DNA from: Emydura subglobosa
Lineage: Eukaryota > Chordata > Testudines > Chelidae
Direction of reading: 5' to 3'
Length of the DNA stretch: 64,000 nucleotides
NCBI GenBank assembly: GCA_007922225.1
Contig: ML679962.1
Coordinates: 31,169,563-31,233,562 of the forward strand
Shown here: positions 36,238 to 48,599 of the stretch, piece by piece
Layout of the letters: each line of letters opens with the position of its first letter
Position numbering within the stretch: the stretch's first letter is position 1
The notes under the pieces: model-generated
Database searches by the model: none
Told to the model about the DNA's origin: nothing
What the model saw: the letters and a program-made list of their open reading frames with translations, nothing else
Translations under genes and position numbers: made by a program

Positions 36238-36312
36238 AGCCAGTATAAATCAGTGTCACTCCATAAACTTCAAAGGCGTGATGACAATTTACACCAGCTG
36301 AGAATTTGGCCC
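36238..36312. repeat. Small palindromic-family repeat
   Basis: It ends with 'tttacaccagctgagaatttggccc', the typical right end of the 'ctggtgtaa' family. The left half (agtataaatcagtgtcactcc) is diverged. Confidence 0.5.
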
Positions 36313-36415
36313 GATGGTCTGAGATATCCTGATGACTTTCAGTGTTCCGTCAAAACCACTCACTGATTTTTTTTTTAAAAAAGTGTATTTATATTCAGAG
36401 TGTATAAAGACACAT

Positions 36416-36510
36416 TGAGCCAAATTCTGCCTTGACCTCATGCAGCTCCATGTAAGCCTTCCCCACTGGAGCTTCTTGGAGTGTAAATCAGGATAAAGTT
36501 ACATCCATTC
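36416..36510. repeat. Small palindromic-family repeat, opposite orientation
   Basis: It begins 'gagccaaattctgcc', the inverse of the right end of 36238-36312, and continues with 'gtgtaaatcaggataaagttac'. Confidence 0.45.
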
Positions 36511-37080
36511 CCTGATGCTCCTCTTTTATCTATTGTAAAAATATCTCTCCAGTAACTTCCGTTAGCACATTGATCTCAATGTTTATATGCAGGCTGACAT
36601 TATAAAAGTCCTCCCCCGCCAACCTGCCCTCCAACTACCTACACTGCCTCAGAAAGCTGTCTTTTGCTTCAAGGACCACAAAAACCAGAGATTCTGAAGC
36701 CAGATTCAGACAAACCTCTGAACTTCTTTAATATTCAAGAATGAACTGAACAGTTCAGACCAGGCCATGGACCTGAGCATCTCCAAACTTCTTGGACATT
36801 GAGATCCAGTGGTTCTCTAATGCAAGACTTTCCTCAAAAAGCTAAGAACTGTGGAATTTGGAGATTCTCTGTTACATGATGTTACAACTGTCCCAGTTTC
36901 ATCAAAGCCACATTATTTCCTCTTAAATGGGTCAGCCATTGTCAAACAAACACTATATACTTCAAGACCAGTGCATGCCTTCTTTAGTTGATGTTTGGCT
37001 ATGGCATAAATGTATACTGGGTAAAGTGCATTGATGGAAATCTGTTCTTTATTTCTTTCTGTTTAAAGAATAGTCTATAT

Positions 37081-37088
37081 TTCTAGAC
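37081..37088 (+). repeat. Left target-site duplication of the hAT MITE
   Basis: TTCTAGAC directly precedes the CAGCGGTTCT terminus. Confidence 0.9.
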
Positions 37089-37397
37089 CAGCGGTTCTCA
37101 ACCTTTTTTCCCCCGAGTATCACTCGGGTCAGGTACACTCACTGTACCTGGCCCGAATGGAACTCGGTAAAAAAGCGGGAGGAACACTTTCAGCAGCGGC
37201 GGGGATACATACAGAAACCAATGCCCTCCGCCGAAACCCTGCCACCGCTTGACCGTTTTCGGCGGCAGGGTGGGTGGCACTTTAGGTGGCAGTCAGCATT
37301 CGCGGCGGCGGCGAGGGGGAGATTCGGAGGCAGAAACGGCGGCAGGAAACGCCGCGCGTACCACCAAGCCGTCTTCCGCGTACCACTAGAACCCCTG
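37089..37397. mobile_element. hAT-superfamily MITE with intact 8-bp target duplication
   Basis: A 309-bp non-autonomous DNA transposon. It starts cagcggttctcaacc, and its end read backwards starts caggggttctagtgg; the terminal ten bases are inverted with one mismatch. It is flanked by identical 8-bp copies of TTCTAGAC (37081-37088, 37398-37405). That length, with T at position 2 and A at position 7, fits hAT insertion preference (nTnnnnAn). The interior is strikingly GC- and CpG-rich (many ggcggc and cgcg motifs) in an AT-rich, CpG-poor setting, which suggests a fairly recent insertion. The 'gtaccac' motif recurs near the right end. There is no transposase; the short open frames through it are by-products. 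Confidence 0.92.
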
Positions 37398-37405
37398 TTC
37401 TAGAC
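37398..37405 (+). repeat. Right target-site duplication of the hAT MITE
   Basis: TTCTAGAC directly follows the element's terminal CCCCTG and is identical to the left copy. Confidence 0.9.
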
Positions 37406-38349
37406 ACATCTGACCAATAGGACATTTCGGATGACAAAATGTACAGATACGATCTGTGTATACTTTTCCCTTTGTAAACAGGATCTGAATTTCTATACTG
37501 TCAGTTGTGTGTGTGACATTTAATATGCATACAGTACCTAAAAAACACCCCTTGAGACTTCTATATCCACCATTCCTTCAGAAAAAGGAAATATTTGAAA
37601 TTTTAAAAAGCATGTTTTGTTGCAACACAGTATTTTCTATAGAGATCATCCACATCATTTTACTTTAGACCTAGGAAGATAAATGCCATAGGCTGAGATT
37701 GGAGGGCCATATTGTCAGCTGGTGTAAATTCACATGGCTCCATACCACCCCCCACCCCCAACTCTTACATACTGTTTCTCATCCACAAATATGTGCAGTT
37801 ACCCAAGCTGAAAATCTGGTTACCCCCGTGTAACTGAAGAGATTGTGCTAAATTTTGCTCACTTTACTCATGGCAGTAGTTCATAGTGATTCCAAGAGAA
37901 GCAGGATGGAGCATATAACTAAAGATACCAGTTTTTAGAGGACATACCAGATTGTGGCTAAGGAAAGTATTCATAAAAGAGTTTTCTAATAAAACATTGT
38001 AATTTGTGCCATTTGTGAGTGTTGCACATAGATTTTTGTAACCTCGTATTCTTAAATGTGGGAAGGGCGATTTGCACAATATTCATAGAGTAAAGGTTGA
38101 AAACACTATTAACTTCTTTGCTCTAAACCAAACAGACCAATTTATTCTATCTGGTACTAATAAAAAGTATCATTAGCGAACAGGGGTCAGTAAAATTACA
38201 GCATGAAAAATATACAGGACAATAAGAAAGAATGCAAGAAAAAGATTAACTTAAAGATTAATTTAAAGAGTGATATTTATGTCACCCCTACATATTTTTA
38301 TATTTTTGAGGTAGCTTTAAAGTTCTAAAGAGTCACAACAAGTACTGTA
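37406..38349. other. Unique AT-rich DNA
   Basis: A 'cagctggtgtaaattcacatgg' fragment at 37716-37737 belongs to the small palindrome family. Otherwise nothing recognised. Confidence 0.5.
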
Positions 38350-38540
38350 GTCTCATTGTTTCCTTTTGCTCCCTCATTGGTCTGTCTGTATCCACCTCTG
38401 GTCTCAGGTCTTATATGTAGATTGTAAGCTACTTGGGACAGGGATCATCTTTTTGTTCTGCATTTATACAGTACCTAGCACAATGGGGTCATGGTCCATG
38501 ATGACGTCTCCTAGATGCCACCAAAATAAACCAACCAAAA
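38350..38540 (+). mobile_element. L2 LINE 3' end
   Basis: The stretch shows the reptilian L2 3' UTR in order: 'tctcattgtttccttttgctccc', 'tgtctgtatccacctctggtctc', 'tagattgtaagctacttgggacagg', 'catctttttgttctgca', 'acagtacctagcacaatgggg', and 'tccatgatgacgtctcctag'. Preservation is good. No coding part remains. Confidence 0.88.
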
Positions 38541-39559
38541 ATAGCAACCATATTGACCCTGAATACAGGGGAGGGTCAGGACACAATGTCTCAAGGAACT
38601 CCCAGCATTCCCTCTGAGGCAGTGTCGCTTCACAACACTCCCAACCCAGGCCTGTCATTAACAGTAACAGCCCGGCATAAAAACATGGAAATCGCAAAGC
38701 TAAGCCCATTACTACTTTGCAACACAGACAGCATACATTGCTCTGGGACCTTCTCCATTAGTGTACATATTATATTCCTGTATTCTATTGCCTTACAGTA
38801 GATTTATTTATATTTAACCATGTTACATGCATGAAATGAAACCGAATGAACCACACACTGAGGGACTCAAGAAATACCCAACAGGCACAAGTTTCATAAA
38901 CAGTTGTATTCTGTAACAACATTTTAAACTGTTTCAGACAAAAACTTCCTTGAGTGACAACATCTCCAGCATCCTATCAGTGCAACTTTCATCAAGTGAA
39001 GACTGAGTGGAGTGGCTGGCAAAACAGTGCTCAAGTCAATGCTCCTTTAAATGGTAAGCTGAATGAGTGATCCTTCAAGCAAAATAAAGGACAAATGAGC
39101 CGGATTTTCCTGTATGGATGCAGTAATACAAAAAAAACCAACTAGCTGCTATTTTTTCCTCTTAAGCTCAGATGTGTTTATTTTTCCCCCCACACACCAG
39201 TGGGTTTTTTGTATACTAATATTTACAGTCCACATAGTCCTCCAAAGGAATTTGCTTTATCACTCCAAAAAATGTGAGATGTAATATCACACTTGTAAAG
39301 AACAAAACACAATAAAAACAACAGAGTGTATAAAACATACAATGTACTAGCAGTTTATAAGCAGCGTTATATATAACTGTACCAAGAGAGGCTGTGGAAT
39401 TTTGAAAACAGTAGACCTCTATTTATTAGGGTACTAGAGTTAAACAGAATGATGAGTGGCTGAAATGTGCTCATTTCAGTTAGTAACAAAGTGCTTTTAA
39501 ATACCCTTTCAAATGAGGGAAGAAAGTCAGTGAATCAAATTCACTACTGGCAATGTGTC
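38541..39559. other. Unique non-coding DNA
   Basis: No gene or repeat recognised. Confidence 0.5.
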
Positions 39560-39960
39560 TTGTTCCGCAATGTCTGGGAGAAACAGGGACTTTGACGAAA
39601 GTTCCCTGGGCTTAGGCTCAACCTGGATAAGGCAGAGATGAAGTGTTTTGAAGAATTGACAAGACCTAGGATTCCCTCAGTTGAGAGTATCTACCAACCT
39701 ATGGCCAAAGTGGCTCACTATCTTACTGTTCCCTAGTCCTCGATTCCATGTAGAAAAAAAAGGACCAGAAACAGTCTCTGGCCACTAGCCAGCCTATAGA
39801 CTGTGTCCTTTCCTTCAGGTGGGGAATCCTTTATAGTTTACCTTTTCTTCAGTACCTCCAATCTAGACACTTGCTACTTATTGGCTATGCATGAGGTCCA
39901 CCTAACAACTTTAGCTAGAGCAGAACATGGCTACTCACTTTCATAGTAGGGCAACTTGAT
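39560..39960 (+). mobile_element. Possible decayed LINE ORF2 remnant
   Basis: The sequence 'ggcttaggctcaacctggataaggcagagatga' recalls the 'GL.LN..KTE.M' block downstream of the catalytic region in L2-like reverse transcriptases. The following 300 bp keep a similar order, but every frame has stops. Weak, from memory only. Confidence 0.3.
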
Positions 39961-42900
39961 GAGCACATACCTATACCTGTGTTTCATATCCCCCAAAACT
40001 TTGATGGCCAACAAAACACAGTTTTTACATGAGATGAATACAAGGAAGCAGGAACATAGTAAAAGGAAACAGCTGTTCAGAATCTGATCCTATTTTTGGA
40101 AACACAGTTTCCCAGTACCCACTTTGTTCTACTTTGGGTTTGGGCTGACTGTGAAAAACACATGTGACCTGATCCAGTATATTTTAAACAATGATGTGGT
40201 CAGAATGTGCATTGGGCAATATCACATTATTGATACTCAGTAAAATAAATGTGTTAGGAGATGCATGCATACCTTAAACAATTTCTGACCTACACAACAA
40301 TTGCTTTATTAGGGCAACAGCATCTATTACCAAGGAAAAAGAGTCAAGTAGGCTTTGTTCTCTCTCAAAGACAAAGATGAGAAAGAATAGGATTAAGGTG
40401 AAGAGAAGGATTTCTTTGAATAGATAAGAGCTAATTATACATTTTCCATGACCTCTACTGGAAAATGGAATGTGGAATAATGCAAGTAACCTCAATTTTT
40501 TCATGCAGTGTTTTAATAGATACATATATCTTAAAAGAAAGAGCTATCTTAAGACTGGAAAAGGGTCAAAGAAGAATAAACTCGTACCCCATGGCAGCTA
40601 CAGAAGCATGATAAAGAAGGACAATATCAGATTAGCTACTAGTTTTCAATCTCATTGTTTCCTGAAAAATAAAATTTGATAATGAACATACTCTATACAA
40701 GCTGTGCAGAGCAGATCTCTTTTCCAAAAATGCACAGAGCAGTAGTAAAAGCCAAGCCTGGCCTCAATGACATCCGTTGCGGCATTGTTATCAAATGCCA
40801 TCATTTTTTGTCACAGATCTACAATAGTCGCAACTTTTTAAAAAAAATATATTAGTTTGTCTGTGGCATCTCTAAGCTGGCACACCAGGACTGACAGATG
40901 CTTTAGTTTTACTTTATCTTCAACTTATATGGCTTCTCATTACACTAGCTACAGCTCAGCATATTATTCTTCTGGTTTGGAAAGCGGACAAAACGCCATC
41001 TGTCTCTGCATGGCTATCAAATCTAATACTGTAATGTGGAAAACCTATTGTCTGAATTGGTACCTGACAACTATACAGTGAGTCAGTTATCCCCATTAGA
41101 GTATACATATATATAATTTTCAAACTACCATATACCTAGCTATTGTAATGTATGTACATCCTAAGTAATAGTTGACCTCTGGTTCTTCTTGTGTATATAT
41201 GTTTCTCTCATGCTATTGACATGGACTGATACTAATTATAGACTAGAATGAAAAGCAAGGAGGTTTCTCAACCGTATAGACTCCAAGGTCACTACGAGTA
41301 GAATGGGTGTTATTTTGTTTGTTTGTTTTCTTTAAAAGGAAGACGGTTGGATAAAAGGAGGTGAAAAGGTTAAAGGGAAAGGAAAGAATAGGATTTCTTC
41401 TTTGTGGTTCAATATGTAAACAGATTGATCCAACAGAAAATCTTTCACTAAGGGAGTTCCCTCCCAAGACTTTAGAAAAGAGAAAAAACACTAAATTATA
41501 TAAATAGAAAAGCGGTACATAAAGGACAAACCAATCCTGCCTGTAAGCTGCCAGGCATGGAGATTTGCCTCCGCTGAGTTTCTTCCTGCTAAATATCATT
41601 ATTTGTTCTGACTGCCAGTGATCTGATTGGAAGAGACCTGCTTTTGCTCTTAACCCAACATACATCCAGATACATGCAGCAGATAAAAACCATTTTCTGC
41701 ATTGCATCTAGCATTCACACGCCCACTCAAGGATGCAGTTTGGCTGACCACAAACTTGAGTATGCATTTCAAACAGACAGGAGAGTCTCCTATTGACTAG
41801 TATGAAACTAGAATGAGCACTCAACATCACTAGGGGAAATAAATTAGCCTTCATCAAATGTGCACAGGAACTTTTATCTGCTTTTTTAGCTTGGGGTACC
41901 AGAGCACTGTCTCTTTACGACAAGGGTATTATTACCACTTACACTTCCTCTCTGCTGCTGCTTTACAACCTCAAGACATGAGAAAAAGAGCTGGGCTCTA
42001 CCAACCAAAGAGAGGGTAATGAATTCTACTCCCAATGTGCCCTAGAGTCTGGAATGCAGCATTACTGTTGTACAGTGAGAAACTCATGTTCAACATCCAA
42101 GTGAGCAAGTAGACACAAAGTTGATTGCGCCTGGTATGCATCACTAAATTTTAACCGACATAAAACTATCACAAGAATGTCACATTCCCTTTATCTAAAA
42201 GATATGTGGTGCTCAGTGTTCCTTCATTCATTACGAAGTGGCCTACAGTTAACAATACGTCATGTCAGAAAAATCCTGAGCCCATGTCTCCTGTCAACTC
42301 AGAGTTCATCGACATCTGTGGGTTTACTCCTGATTTCACTAGTGAGGACAATGAGGTCGTCTGTTAATATAGTCTGAAGGGTATTTAAAACCCTCCAGGG
42401 GTGTCAGAACCTTAACATGAGAAATGACTAGAATGGACTGAATTGTTTCAGTCCAAAAATATCGTAGACAAAATTGGACTTTTTTAGAAACTTAAAAAAA
42501 AAAAAAAAAACAGAAACCAAAAGCCAACAAAGTTTCTGAGATTTTCCTAAAATCAGACCATTTCCATTCCCATTTTTCCATGAAATTGTTTTCTTTACTA
42601 TGAAGTTTCTCATAAAATACAGACACCTTCCATATAGTTCTAGAAACAGATGCTGAGGAGAAGGAATCTTCATGTTGTATGGAGCAGCACTATGGTGAAG
42701 GCCTTGGAAGTGATGTTTCTTTGGGATTTGTTCTGCTGCCTTTTAGGGTTAGATTGTGGCTGATCCTGTACACCAGCATAAGGGAATAAGGAGTCAAAAG
42801 GCACCCCTTTACACCTCTGAAACAGTGCACCATGCCACTCCCTGCACACAAGGAGGGAATCAGACACTGCACAACAGCTTCATCCCTACCCTAAGCAGGT

Positions 42901-43031
42901 GGGTAGCAAAGGACAGGAAGGATGGAAAAAGGTGGATCTTCTTATCTCTTTCCTTCCAGGCTGCTCCATTGACAGGACAACAACTTGCTGCCCCTCATTC
43001 ATAGCTAAATTGTAATGTCCTGATCTAGCCC
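39961..43031. other. Unique AT-rich DNA
   Basis: A 154-codon minus-strand frame (41243-41707) has no domain. A 17-A run lies at 42494-42510. No repeat family recognised. Confidence 0.5.
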
Positions 43032-43121
43032 TTAGATTAAGATCTTCGGAACAGGCATCTTGCCTTCCCACCTATACATATACTCTAGAACACAGATAGT
43101 GCTACATAAATAATTCTTATT
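43032..43121 (+). mobile_element. L2 3' tail fragment
   Basis: 'ttagattaagatcttcggaacaggc', then 'tagtgctacataaataattctta', follow the L2 tail ending (gattgtaagctcttcggagcagg and gtgctacataaataataa). Confidence 0.7.
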
Positions 43122-43879
43122 AACAGCACTCACTTTTGATCTTGTAAATTGAATGAGATCCACAGAGTCTTTTGTACTATTCCCTTGTATTTCACAAGCA
43201 TGAGGGATGCTGGGCTGTTTGGAGATATAGTATCTTATGTCAGTTAGCACAGCACGAAGTTAGACTGATTTTTGGTAATGAAAGCATCCTGCAAACTATG
43301 AATGAAGTTATCACAGCCTGCTTTACAACTAGCATGACTCCAGGTGACAGTCCTTCTGACCTTAACCAGCCAAAGTAGCCAGGATTAAAAAAACCTCTAA
43401 AATATTAGACTAGAAAATCCAATTTAAGTGTTTTGGAAAGGAAGACTTCACTCAGCTGTGGAACCAGGGTGCATAAGCAATCAAAATAAATAGCCTCTTA
43501 GACCCAGCTATCCAATCCATAAACCAGTAACAGTCTATTTTAGAAAAGCCAAGCACAAATGAGGAGGAAAAGGACCTATTAAGACTAAAACTCCCTCCAA
43601 GGGTTGATAACTGTGCTCACTTTTATTGACCATCATGTGCAAGCCAGTGTCTGTTGCAACTGCATCTCGACTATACATGTGTATCACTCAAGCCTTGAGC
43701 TTGCACTGCTGGAGGGAAGAAACTGCAGAGACACCAGCCAGAGACTGAAGGAGCATGAGCAAGGAGAGCAGCACGGGGGTGAGCAACACTACAAGATCTT
43801 GCAAATCACTTTGCTGTGGGGGCTCCTAATTTTGGCCTTACCATCAGCTGAATGAAAACTGAGGCTATGTACCAGCCAG
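43122..43879. other. Unique non-coding DNA
   Basis: An 83-codon frame (43604-43855) has no domain. No repeat recognised. Confidence 0.45.
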
Positions 43880-44560
43880 CTCCCTAACAAACACACCGAG
43901 ATCCACCAATAAGCTCGGAAGAGATCGTGCTCCAAGCCATCAGACAACTTCCTTATCATGGCAGCATGTTAAACAATGAAGTGACAATCACAAAGCAAAT
44001 GCACAGCTTAAGAAAGCCAGCCCTGCACAGCGCTCTGCCTTAATCACTGAATCTGGAAGCAGCATGCAATCTATATACAGACACAAATCAAAGTGTGTAA
44101 TGCTGTTGTCCTCATGATATTGCTCCAAGGGTGTGAAACATGAACCTGTTACCCATGGCGCATTCAAAAGCTGATAGTTTCCATTTGCAACATCTACAAG
44201 GACTGCTGAGCATCAATTGGCAGGACTGGGTCTCCAACATGGAAGTCTTGGCAAAAACTGGTTTGCCTGATATTGAGGCTCATTTGATTTGGGCCCACTT
44301 AAGATGGACTGGATGCATGAGAACCGTCTTATCAAAACAAATTCTATATTCTGAATTAAGCTCCAGCCACCACAAGTAGGGTGGGCAGCTGAAAAGCTTC
44401 AGAAAAGATTCTCTGAAACAAGAATCTGCTCAAGAAGAATATTTCTGACTCGATCTTCAAACAGCTGGCAACCGACTACATTGCATGATGCCACACCATG
44501 ACCTCGAGAAGAACCACGTTGCACAGCTGGAAGTTCAGTGCCAGGTACAGAAACGTTGTG
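43880..44560 (+). pseudogene. Non-LTR retrotransposon ORF2 remnant (C-terminal region), internally deleted
   Basis: The plus strand encodes a recognisable LINE C-terminal region. 44091-44137 gives 'KVCNAVVLMILLQGCET', followed by an in-frame stop where related elements have W. After a 1-base frame change, 44140-44379 carries FHLQHLQGLLSINWQDWVSN, then MEVLAKTGLPDIEA, then LRWTGC and QILYSEL. This matches the order 'ILGI.WQDR.SN.EVL..AG..SIEA', 'LRW.GH', 'Q.LYSEL' seen in ORF2 proteins of vertebrate LINEs. Upstream, 43907-43950 (agagatcgtgctccaagcc onward) resembles the block that precedes the reverse-transcriptase catalytic core ('EEI..AI.QL'). The catalytic core itself, including the YxDD box, is missing, so a large internal deletion separates the two parts. 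The element is not CR1. I suspect an RTE- or L2-related clade but cannot decide. Confidence 0.7.
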
Positions 44561-44644
44561 CAGTTCAGTCAACACAACAAGGCAAATAGCTTTGTGCAGT
44601 GCAAATTGTGATTGAGGACAAAGTCCTCAAAATGGGGGTGGCTA

Positions 44645-44822
44645 TTATTATCTCACAAGACCCCTGTGAGCTATGGAAGTGCTATTATCTGTATTATACA
44701 GATGGAGAAATGAGGCACAGAGATTAAGTGACTTGCCCAAGGCCATACGGGAAGTCCGTGGCAGAGCAGAAAATTGAACTCCTGAATCTGATACTAGTGC
44801 CTTAACCATTGGAGCATCTTTC
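44645..44822 (-). mobile_element. MIR-like SINE
   Basis: Antisense MIR is well preserved: 'tatacagatggagaaatgagg', 'cacagagattaagtgacttgcc', 'aaggccatacgggaagtcc', 'gtggcagagcag', then 'gtgccttaaccattggagc' at the tRNA-related end. Confidence 0.88.
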
Positions 44823-45828
44823 CTCATATTGACCTGTCCTCCCTTTACTAATAGTTAGCAAACCCTAGAAAAAATAGACAGTAGAATCACTCCGGAAGAG
44901 ACAGTTTACTATGTGCCAAACTTTCTGCACACTGATGCCTTCTTTGCATAACTATGACTCCTGGGAAGTCAGTAAGAGTTTTGACATTGAAGTCAGTGGA
45001 GCCAGTATGTCGCCCTTGGTGATTAAATGCGCAATTTCAGTCAATACAAGTGCAAATCTATGTGGGCAAACAACTACGGACCTCAAGCTTCCTTTGAAAA
45101 TTGGGCCCCAAATCCAGAGCAGACTATTTCCTGAAAAGTAGATTTCTCCTTTCCCAAAAGGCAGCGTCTTTAAGAAAAAACAAAACACACACACCACTAG
45201 TGAAGATGGTGGATACTGCCCATCCCATGTTTATGATCATGTTTTTTTCAAAGAGGAAGGACTTCAATGGCCAAATGAGAGCCAGAGGAGCTATATTCCC
45301 TACCTGCTGCTGTATGCTAACATGGAAATAAGTCTTCCAATTTTCAGAAAACATTGCCATGCTCAACTGTCAGAGAGTGTTGATCTCCATGGTAACTGTA
45401 TGGTTCTCATTAGAATACTGGGACCATCTCCTTTTTTAGAAGGCTTATTTGTCAGGCTGTCTATAAATACTAAAGAAAAGACCTAGTGAATCAAAGAATG
45501 ATTTGGATTTTGCCTTTAGACTATCATCAGGCATTTATCTGGTTTTGTCCCTGGAGTTCTTTAACCTGCAATAAATCTATTATAGGACTCGTGAGTGATT
45601 CCTTCTTTCGCTCTTCCTCCCTCCCCACATCCCAATACTCTGATTTTCTCATTTTTACAAATAAGCAGAACCATAAATAAAATGACAAAATCACGGAACA
45701 AAAGCATAGCTGAATCAGTCTGTTGAGAATCAAGAGTTATCAGCTAGACTGTAGGAAGTTACAGCTTTCTCATATTCACTCTTATGGAGACATAACATAA
45801 TTAGCCAAAAGGGGAGCGGGGGTGGTAA
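44823..45828. other. Unique non-coding DNA
   Basis: The overlapping open frames at 44911-45366 have no domain. 'attgaagtcagtggagcc' (44990) and 'ttgaaaattgggcccc' (45094) look like the termini of the small palindromic family, so 44985-45112 may be one diverged unit. Confidence 0.45.
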
Positions 45829-46015
45829 ATCAGGACTCCTGGGTTCAGTTTCCCATCCTGCTGCTGATCTGCAGTGGTCATAGGCAAGTCACTCAACCTC
45901 TTTGTATTTTAAAGGTACGCTTCTGTAAAATAGGTATAAAATACCAATCTCACAAGGGTGTTGAGAGACTTAATATTGGTGCATTTGTTCTGAACTTTTT
46001 GCATGAAAGGCACAA
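45829..46015 (+). mobile_element. MIR-like SINE
   Basis: Sense MIR order: 'caggactcctgggttcagtttcc', 'gtcataggcaagtcactcaacc', 'ttctgtaaaataggtataaaat', 'cacaagggtgttgagagactt', then 'atgaaaggcacaattatat', the reptilian MIR 3' end. Confidence 0.88.
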
Positions 46016-48390
46016 TTATATAGTATGTATAACCACAGAGTTATAGGTCAATATTTATCTGACTTGTATTTTGACTTATTGATCCCAGTTTACTTACGGA
46101 GGCTGATTTCTATCAGTGCGCGTGTTTAGGCACTTACAAAGCCCTCACACATTATTGCACTGCAACCATACAAAAGGATAGAGCTATTTAATCAATTAAC
46201 AGGAGGATTAGACTTGGGGCGTCCAACTGCCGCTGAATAACTACTTACAGATTTATATTAATCCAAAATAGTCACCTGATATTTGAACAAAGATTTCAAT
46301 GGCATTCCATAGAAGAAACCTGGAATGGGTCTGGTTTCATAGACCACAAAAAGGAAAGGCCGCATGCTTTCAACATGCCTAGAGAAACTTAAAGATGTAG
46401 TCTTCTACATAAATAACAAATTCTATCCTTTGAAAATGATATTGAACAAGTCATTAAAAATAAAAATAAAAAAGAGCAAAAATGATGAAGTTCTAGGAAA
46501 CAACGCCATGAAACACATTTTTGGCTGGAGAAGATTTCTAAAAGCTTCTTGAGAAAATAGGGGGAAGCTTTTTACTATTTTAAATAGGTGTGGTCTGTCC
46601 CATGAAATAATTAGACATGATTCTTAATGGCATAAGAATGTCCTGGAGATATTCACTGAGCAGTAATTACATCTTTCAGAGCATTGATAATAAAGAATCA
46701 GATAGTTCAGCTAACAGGGGCTGGGTTCCAACCAGAAGAATATTTAGTCTGATGACATCAGGGAGTACCGTATCTTCCAAAGGGCTCCTTGCACGCCACC
46801 CCGAATAAGGGGCAGCTCATAGTCTGCGCCTAAGGACTGACTCAGGACTCACTCATAATTAGTGGCCTACTCCCCATTGCTCCATGGGGCAAGTAAGCAT
46901 CTGCAGCTGTTTTCCTGGCACAGCTTCCTTCCCCACCCATGCTGGCCCAGCTGCATTAGTTGTGGTGAATCGCAGCTCTGCCCGCTCTCCATTCCTTCCC
47001 ATCCACATGCACAGGAAAGGTGAGACCTCCCTCCCTCCATGCTGCTACTGAAGCTACAGGTGGCCCATGCAGGAGATTAAAGGGGCTACTTACTCCCCCT
47101 GACTGGGAGCCAGGATTATCATGTGCCTGTAAATAAGTGTAATTTTGACACCGTTTTCCAATTAGAAACACTTGTTCACTGTTCTCTATGGAAACTAAGC
47201 AGAGGGCCTGACTTACCAAAAATAGCATTCCAATTCCACAGCGAGTTATGGACATGGATTCAAATGGAGTTTTATAATAAATAATAATAATAATCAGAAC
47301 AAATGTAACACCAGAGTCAGAAAAGGATAAACAGTCACAGCATAGCTATTGTGCACACAAGCATCACAACAACAAAAACTAATAATTATCAAGAAATCCA
47401 CATGCAGCTGGCAACCATGGAAAAATTGAGTGTGAGAGAGAGAGAGAGAAAGAAGCCCTATGTCCACCGGTGGACATGCCGAAGTACCTGATAAGGGACT
47501 GTTTAGACTAAAGAAACTGGGTTGTAATGGAATGTCTCCTAGAAACCAAAGCAATTATTTCCTCTCTCCCTCTTCCCCAGTTTTTGTTTATTTCTGGCAC
47601 AGAAGCGTGCTGGTTTCCCACTGCAACAGGTAGCTACACACCTTAGGTACCCACTTTCTAAGGTAAAGATGGCAATCTGGAGAGACCATCCCTGTGTCTC
47701 CTTTTCTCTGCCAAATCTTCTGCTGGCATTCCAAGTACTCCCGCTGTCAGCAGGGGGGTAGGGTTTCTCTTCTCTCACAGGGTGAAGAGCCGTTCAGTGA
47801 AAACTGGACGGCCAAGAGCCCAACTCAACAAGAGAAGATCTTTCAGACAAGCGCCACTTGCTGCTTAAAGTGTGCTGTTACAAGATTCATTGTAACAGGG
47901 CTACAGATGTTTTAGAACAATGCAGTTAAAGAATTTTGCTTAAGGTGGGGAAGGAAAGCATAGTAAGCTCTCTCTCAAGCATACTGATAGCACCCTCACA
48001 GATCACCCCAAAGGAAATGTACCAGGATGCTGTGATATGCAATAGCCATGATAGTGTATTCTGTGTAATAAAAAGTCACACTTTCCCCACAAGATGATCC
48101 CGCCACTGCATTTTCAATAGAAACCACTCTCAATGTCACAAGAACTTCATAGCACACATTCAGCACCTTGGCCAGCACTCACCATTTAATGCACCATAGC
48201 ATGCATATCACACATAACTTCAGTCACCTTATTCTGTTCAAGCTAATACTGGCTAGCAAATATACTGTGTAATTAATATATACATTTCTCAGATGTTCCT
48301 GCAAGCTTTTTCTTTGCTAATGGTGTGCACCCACTTGTTTTCCATTGGATGGGAGTGCCTTTTCTCGTCCTTGTCGGGAGTACTTGTAAA
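46016..48390. other. Unique non-coding DNA
   Basis: Simple (ATA)n at 47277-47293 and (GA)n at 47432-47450. Open frames have no domain. Confidence 0.5.
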
Positions 48391-48590
48391 GTAGCACCTA
48401 GAGACCTCAGCAGAGATCAAAGCCCCATTGCGCTAGGTGCTGTACAAACACACACACACTAAGAGGAAATCCCAGTCCCAAAGAAAGGGGTGGAGAACAG
48501 AGGTACAGAGAGGTAAGATGACTTGTCCAAGTTCACCCAGCAGGTCAGTGCTTAGAACACAGGTCTCCCAAGTCCCAATCCAGTAGCTTG
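48391..48590 (-). mobile_element. MIR-like SINE with complete L2-type tail
   Basis: Antisense layout. The L2-type tail is first ('agccccattgcgctaggtgctgtac' and 'aaatcccagtcccaaag'), then the core ('acagaggtacagagaggtaag', 'atgacttgtccaagttcaccc', 'agcaggtcagtgcttagaac'), then 'caggtctcccaagtcccaatcc'. It shows that the isolated L2-type tails elsewhere could also come from SINEs of this kind. Confidence 0.88.
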
Positions 48591-48599
48591 AATGGGAAA

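Larger units (their letters stand above)
33737..37080. other. Unique non-coding DNA
   Basis: Only short open frames. Contains the minor tandem repeats and two small palindromic repeats listed separately. Poly-A and poly-T runs near 35541-35570 bracket 'tcttga'. Confidence 0.5.

Noticed and set aside
37221..37403. Arg/Gly-rich frame in a CpG-dense stretch, suggestive of a first exon with CpG island
   Set aside because: The CpG-dense stretch is exactly bounded by hAT termini and target duplications, so it is a transposon and not a promoter.
41243..41707. 154-codon minus-strand frame
   Set aside because: No domain and biased by AT-rich low-complexity sequence; no splice or promoter context.
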